64,000 nucleotides of DNA from assembly GCA_035578905.1 (NCBI GenBank), contig JAQJVL010000030.1, forward strand, positions 1,117,159-1,181,158. Direction: 5' to 3'. Source of the stretch: Stictocephala bisonia. Lineage: Eukaryota; Arthropoda; Insecta; Hemiptera; Membracidae. A model generated the notes under the pieces. That model saw nothing but the letters and a program-made list of their open reading frames with translations, searched no databases and was not told the origin of the DNA. The translations under genes were made by a program, and so were the position numbers. This document shows, piece by piece, positions 61,550-64,000 of this stretch (position 1 is its first letter; each line of letters opens with the position of its first letter).

Positions 61550-62145
61550 AGAATATTTACGTTATTTTTATAAAAAATAAATTTCATAAAAGTAACTAAT
61601 ATAAAAATGTATTATGTTTGTGCTGTTATAAAGGTTGACCTTTAGGCCCGTCATTGTATTTTTAATATGCGTAAAATTGTATAATAAAATGTTTTTGGAT
61701 AATAATAAAACAATATTCTCATATATAAAGCTATTAAATTTCTTTATGAAAAGGTTTAATTGATTTTTCGTCGCCTAATCACATAATATTTTTACATTAC
61801 ACGATTAGTGCTGACGTTACAGCCAATTTTAAATAGGGACAGAGTCCAAATTATGAGATTTTGTTTTGCTGTTAGTATACCTATGTAATCCAACAAGCTT
61901 TTATTGGACCACTTAACACTTATTAATAATCCTTTAGATCATAAACAAATTTGAAAACCATATTTTCTCGTTTTGAGTCTTATTACAAAGACGAAAGAAA
62001 GTGTTTTGCTTATTGTTACAAGCCTATTGGAAATATTTTCCTTACTACATTTTGACACTCTCTATTATATCCTGACTTGATTTTAGTAGTCTATATATCG
62101 TTAAAACATTACAATTATTACACTGTTCAAATATGTTACACTTAC
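61550..62145. other. intron DNA
   Basis: AT-rich, just downstream of the exon 2 donor of the Pro/His-rich gene. No other feature. Confidence 0.4.
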
Positions 62146-63286
62146 GGCCTGACGAACGCAGATACATTGCAGGTGGAGAGAAGTGCCAACACGGCCAGCC
62201 ACTGTTAAACAAAAATAAACAATTACAAAATTTCATCAGTTGTAAAAGCTTCGCGAAACTCGTTAAAAACCAGGAAACTATTTTGAAATTAATTTATACT
62301 TTTTTTAATTAATTATTTATTTTCGAATATTCATTACTTTTTGCCATTTAGGTGTACGGTTTAGACTGTCTGTCACGAGAGGCAACAGCATAACGTCAGC
62401 AGTCATAGAAAACTATTGCAATGTAACTGAAACACGCATACAAGGAAAATGCCTAATTGGATTGTTAGGTAAAAATAATTATTTCATTAATTGTTAGTTT
62501 GAAAAAAAATTTTCATATACTGTTAAGAGAATACTAGTTATCCTTTAGTAGTATTTTTTAATTGCAATATTAGTTATTCCAGGTACTAAATGTCTGCTTT
62601 GAGAAAAAATAATGATATTTCTATCTAGCTTATTTAAAATATTATTACTTCTTAGCCTGGAATTAAATCGGTAATTTTAGAGCAGTATTAGACCATTAGC
62701 AGTGATGCACTTGTGTGTATTCAGTACAGCTAATAGAGAATTTAGTACAATCCGTAGGTAGTTTACTCTAATTTAATCAACTGAGAGTTGCCATATTGGA
62801 TTTATATACCAATATGGCTAGTAGAACGAAAATTTTCAACGTAAGCCTATGTCGAGTTTGGTATCAAATGAAAGGTCTACTCAAGAGAAATTTTGCCGCA
62901 AACCAAACTTCGAATGGTTTATCCTTTCCAGAGTAGCGGTCATTTTAATTTCAAAGTAACTAATTTGAACAATATTATTTCTTCGCTACTAAACGGTATT
63001 GACTAAATTATTCTGTTCAAAAAATATACTTTATAGAACACAATTATTTTAAAACATTAAACTATCAAATTATCTATTGAAAAAATTAACGTTGTTGTGA
63101 AAGCGTTTCCATATTTTTCCACCCTGTATATAACAATTATAATTGAATTCAAACTCCACCACGCTTTGGCTGTAATCTATCTCACTAATTACTTTTATAG
63201 GCTATAAATATAATAAGGTTGACTAACCTCTACATACTCTGTCTAGTTAGTTCCCCTGTACTTACCAGTAGAGCCCCGAGTGTCAT
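62146..63286 (-). CDS. exons 1-2 (signal peptide) of the Pro/His/Tyr/Arg-rich protein gene
   Basis: Exon 1 (63286-63266, 21 nt) codes MTLGALL and ends at donor GTAAGT. Exon 2 (62201-62146, 56 nt) follows a strong acceptor (TTTTTGTTTAACAG), codes WLAVLALLSTCNVSAFVR plus two bases of a Pro codon and ends at donor GTAAGT. Together they form a complete signal peptide with likely cleavage after VSA, the same tripeptide as in the gene at 13-16 kb. Exon 1 length and both intron phases also match that gene. The only in-phase, composition-matched 3' exon seen downstream is 50349-50151. This link is inference because the intron is ~11.8 kb. Confidence 0.7.
62837..63130 (-). mobile_element. ACAGGGTGG-family element, copy 3 (in intron 1)
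   Basis: 62837-62945 matches the internal part of the copy at 28528-28645 (TTCAACGTAAGCC ... CCAGAGTAGCGGT). 63097-63130 is an inverted terminus (GTGAAAGCGTTTCC ... CCACCCTGT). This shows that the family has inverted terminal repeats at both ends. Confidence 0.65.
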
Positions 63287-63306
63287 CTTCAAGTGTCGCC
63301 GCAGGC

Positions 63307-63339
63307 ACTGACCGTCGTCCACCCCAACACGCACTTATA
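63307..63339 (-). promoter_or_regulatory. core promoter of the Pro/His-rich gene
   Basis: Minus strand TATAAG (63339-63334), then initiator TCAGT (63311-63307) with its A 30 nt from the TATA start. The ATG follows at 63286. GC-rich promoter-proximal sequence extends to about 63430. Confidence 0.75.
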
Positions 63340-63430
63340 CCAGCGGATTAGCCAACTTGCGGCCGTGCCAACCCTGGCCTCGAGCCCATTAACACCCAAA
63401 TGACACTCCATTGTCGGCCCTGCTTCAAAC

Positions 63431-63800
63431 ATTCGATCAAAATCTGTACACAAAAACGTGTCGGAATGCAATTTTCACACCTATTCAATGAGTTGAATTT
63501 TACGCGCACCAAAACAATTTGGCGGGGATAAAAAGTGTTTCCAACCCCAAAAGGCAAACAAAAGACAATATTCATAAATTTATTGACACAATGCTATTTG
63601 CTTATTTATTTAGTTGTAATTTAATTGGTTATCAGGTACGTTGTTGTTTCCTGGACATTTTTATACTTTTTTCTTATTTCTTAAGAAAAAGTAATAAAGC
63701 ACCAACCTTATAATAAATATATAGAAACATGAACATATTTAAAGCGTTTAGATTAAACAAATCTGTACACTGTACCGTAACTCTACAGCCCAACTGACCA
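63431..63800. other. 5' flank of the Pro/His-rich gene
   Basis: No gene supported; open frames on both strands overlap and have no motif. Confidence 0.4.
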
Positions 63801-63950
63801 CCCATACACATACATTGGTATTCACTCACTTCACCCACCCTACCACCAATACACGTACAATGCTATTGACCCACCCATCCACTCAGACACGTAAAGTGGT
63901 ATTTAACCACTTCACCAACCCTCCCTCCCATTGACGTACAGTGGTATATG
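63801..63950. repeat. diverged 36/45-bp minisatellite
   Basis: ACGTAC-type landmarks at 63808, 63853, 63889 and 63934 (spacings 45, 36, 45) with CACCCA-rich spacers. It is the reverse complement of the unit family at 59041-59220. Confidence 0.65.
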
Positions 63951-64000
63951 TGCACTTTAAATAAAAAAACATTTTAGAGTGAAATTCGATTATTGCAGTG

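Noticed and set aside
61271..61599. Similar proteins on both strands
   Set aside because: They arise because the DNA is a palindrome of a transposon tail.

Overview
This is a window of eukaryotic nuclear DNA, almost certainly from an insect. It is strongly AT-rich. Host genes are sparse, with tiny exons and long introns, and TATA plus TCAGT-type initiator promoters. Most of the rest is repeats: an arthropod-style Penelope-like retroelement, Jockey- and R1-type LINE debris, Helitron ends, tRNA-derived SINEs, foldback elements and a satellite array. No complete rRNA or canonical tRNA gene, CRISPR array or operon was seen. A hemipteran-like genome fits the style, but the order cannot be fixed from this sequence.

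Host genes. Two small secreted-protein genes, both on the minus strand, could be assembled exon by exon. Gene 1 (15839 down to 13075) has a TATA box, an initiator, a 21-nt first coding exon, a 59-nt exon completing a signal peptide, and a last exon coding a His/Tyr-rich tail with ten consecutive histidines. Gene 2 (63286 down to 50151) has the same plan: 21-nt first exon, 56-nt second exon, then a last exon opening with a codon-completing G. It codes a Pro/His/Tyr/Arg-rich mature protein with a PPPARLV repeat. Its second intron would be about 11.8 kb and would hold the Penelope insertion, a large tandem repeat and LINE and SINE debris. The two proteins are about 90 and 91 residues and look like structural cuticle or secreted-matrix proteins. 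A third last-exon candidate lies at 33060-33231. A possible first exon of an unrelated plus-strand gene lies near 24173.

Repeats, left to right. 581-1820: three related ~295-bp units in an inverted/tandem arrangement. 8465-10010: a diverged ~770-bp duplication. 12047-12654: a non-autonomous Helitron with a TC start, CTAG end and an A/T insertion site. 17180-20735: a satellite of 130-142-bp monomers in three successive subfamilies with a shared palindromic core. 23227: a Helitron 3' terminus with a perfect hairpin. 33950-36480: LINE reverse-transcriptase remains around a foldback element. 39600-40090: an R1-like endonuclease fragment. 41655-42600: a 50-bp minisatellite. 47941-48420: a probable solo or 5' LTR with a primer-binding site. 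51095-53440: three ~840-bp tandem units. 55717-59267: a Penelope-like element flanked by a 12-bp target-site duplication.

The most notable object is that Penelope insertion. It is one in-frame stop and one frameshift from an intact RT/GIY-YIG reading frame. It has two nearly identical pseudo-LTRs with hammerhead-ribozyme-like cores, and it carries a 36-bp G-rich minisatellite and an inverted scrap of its own 5' end inside the insertion boundaries.
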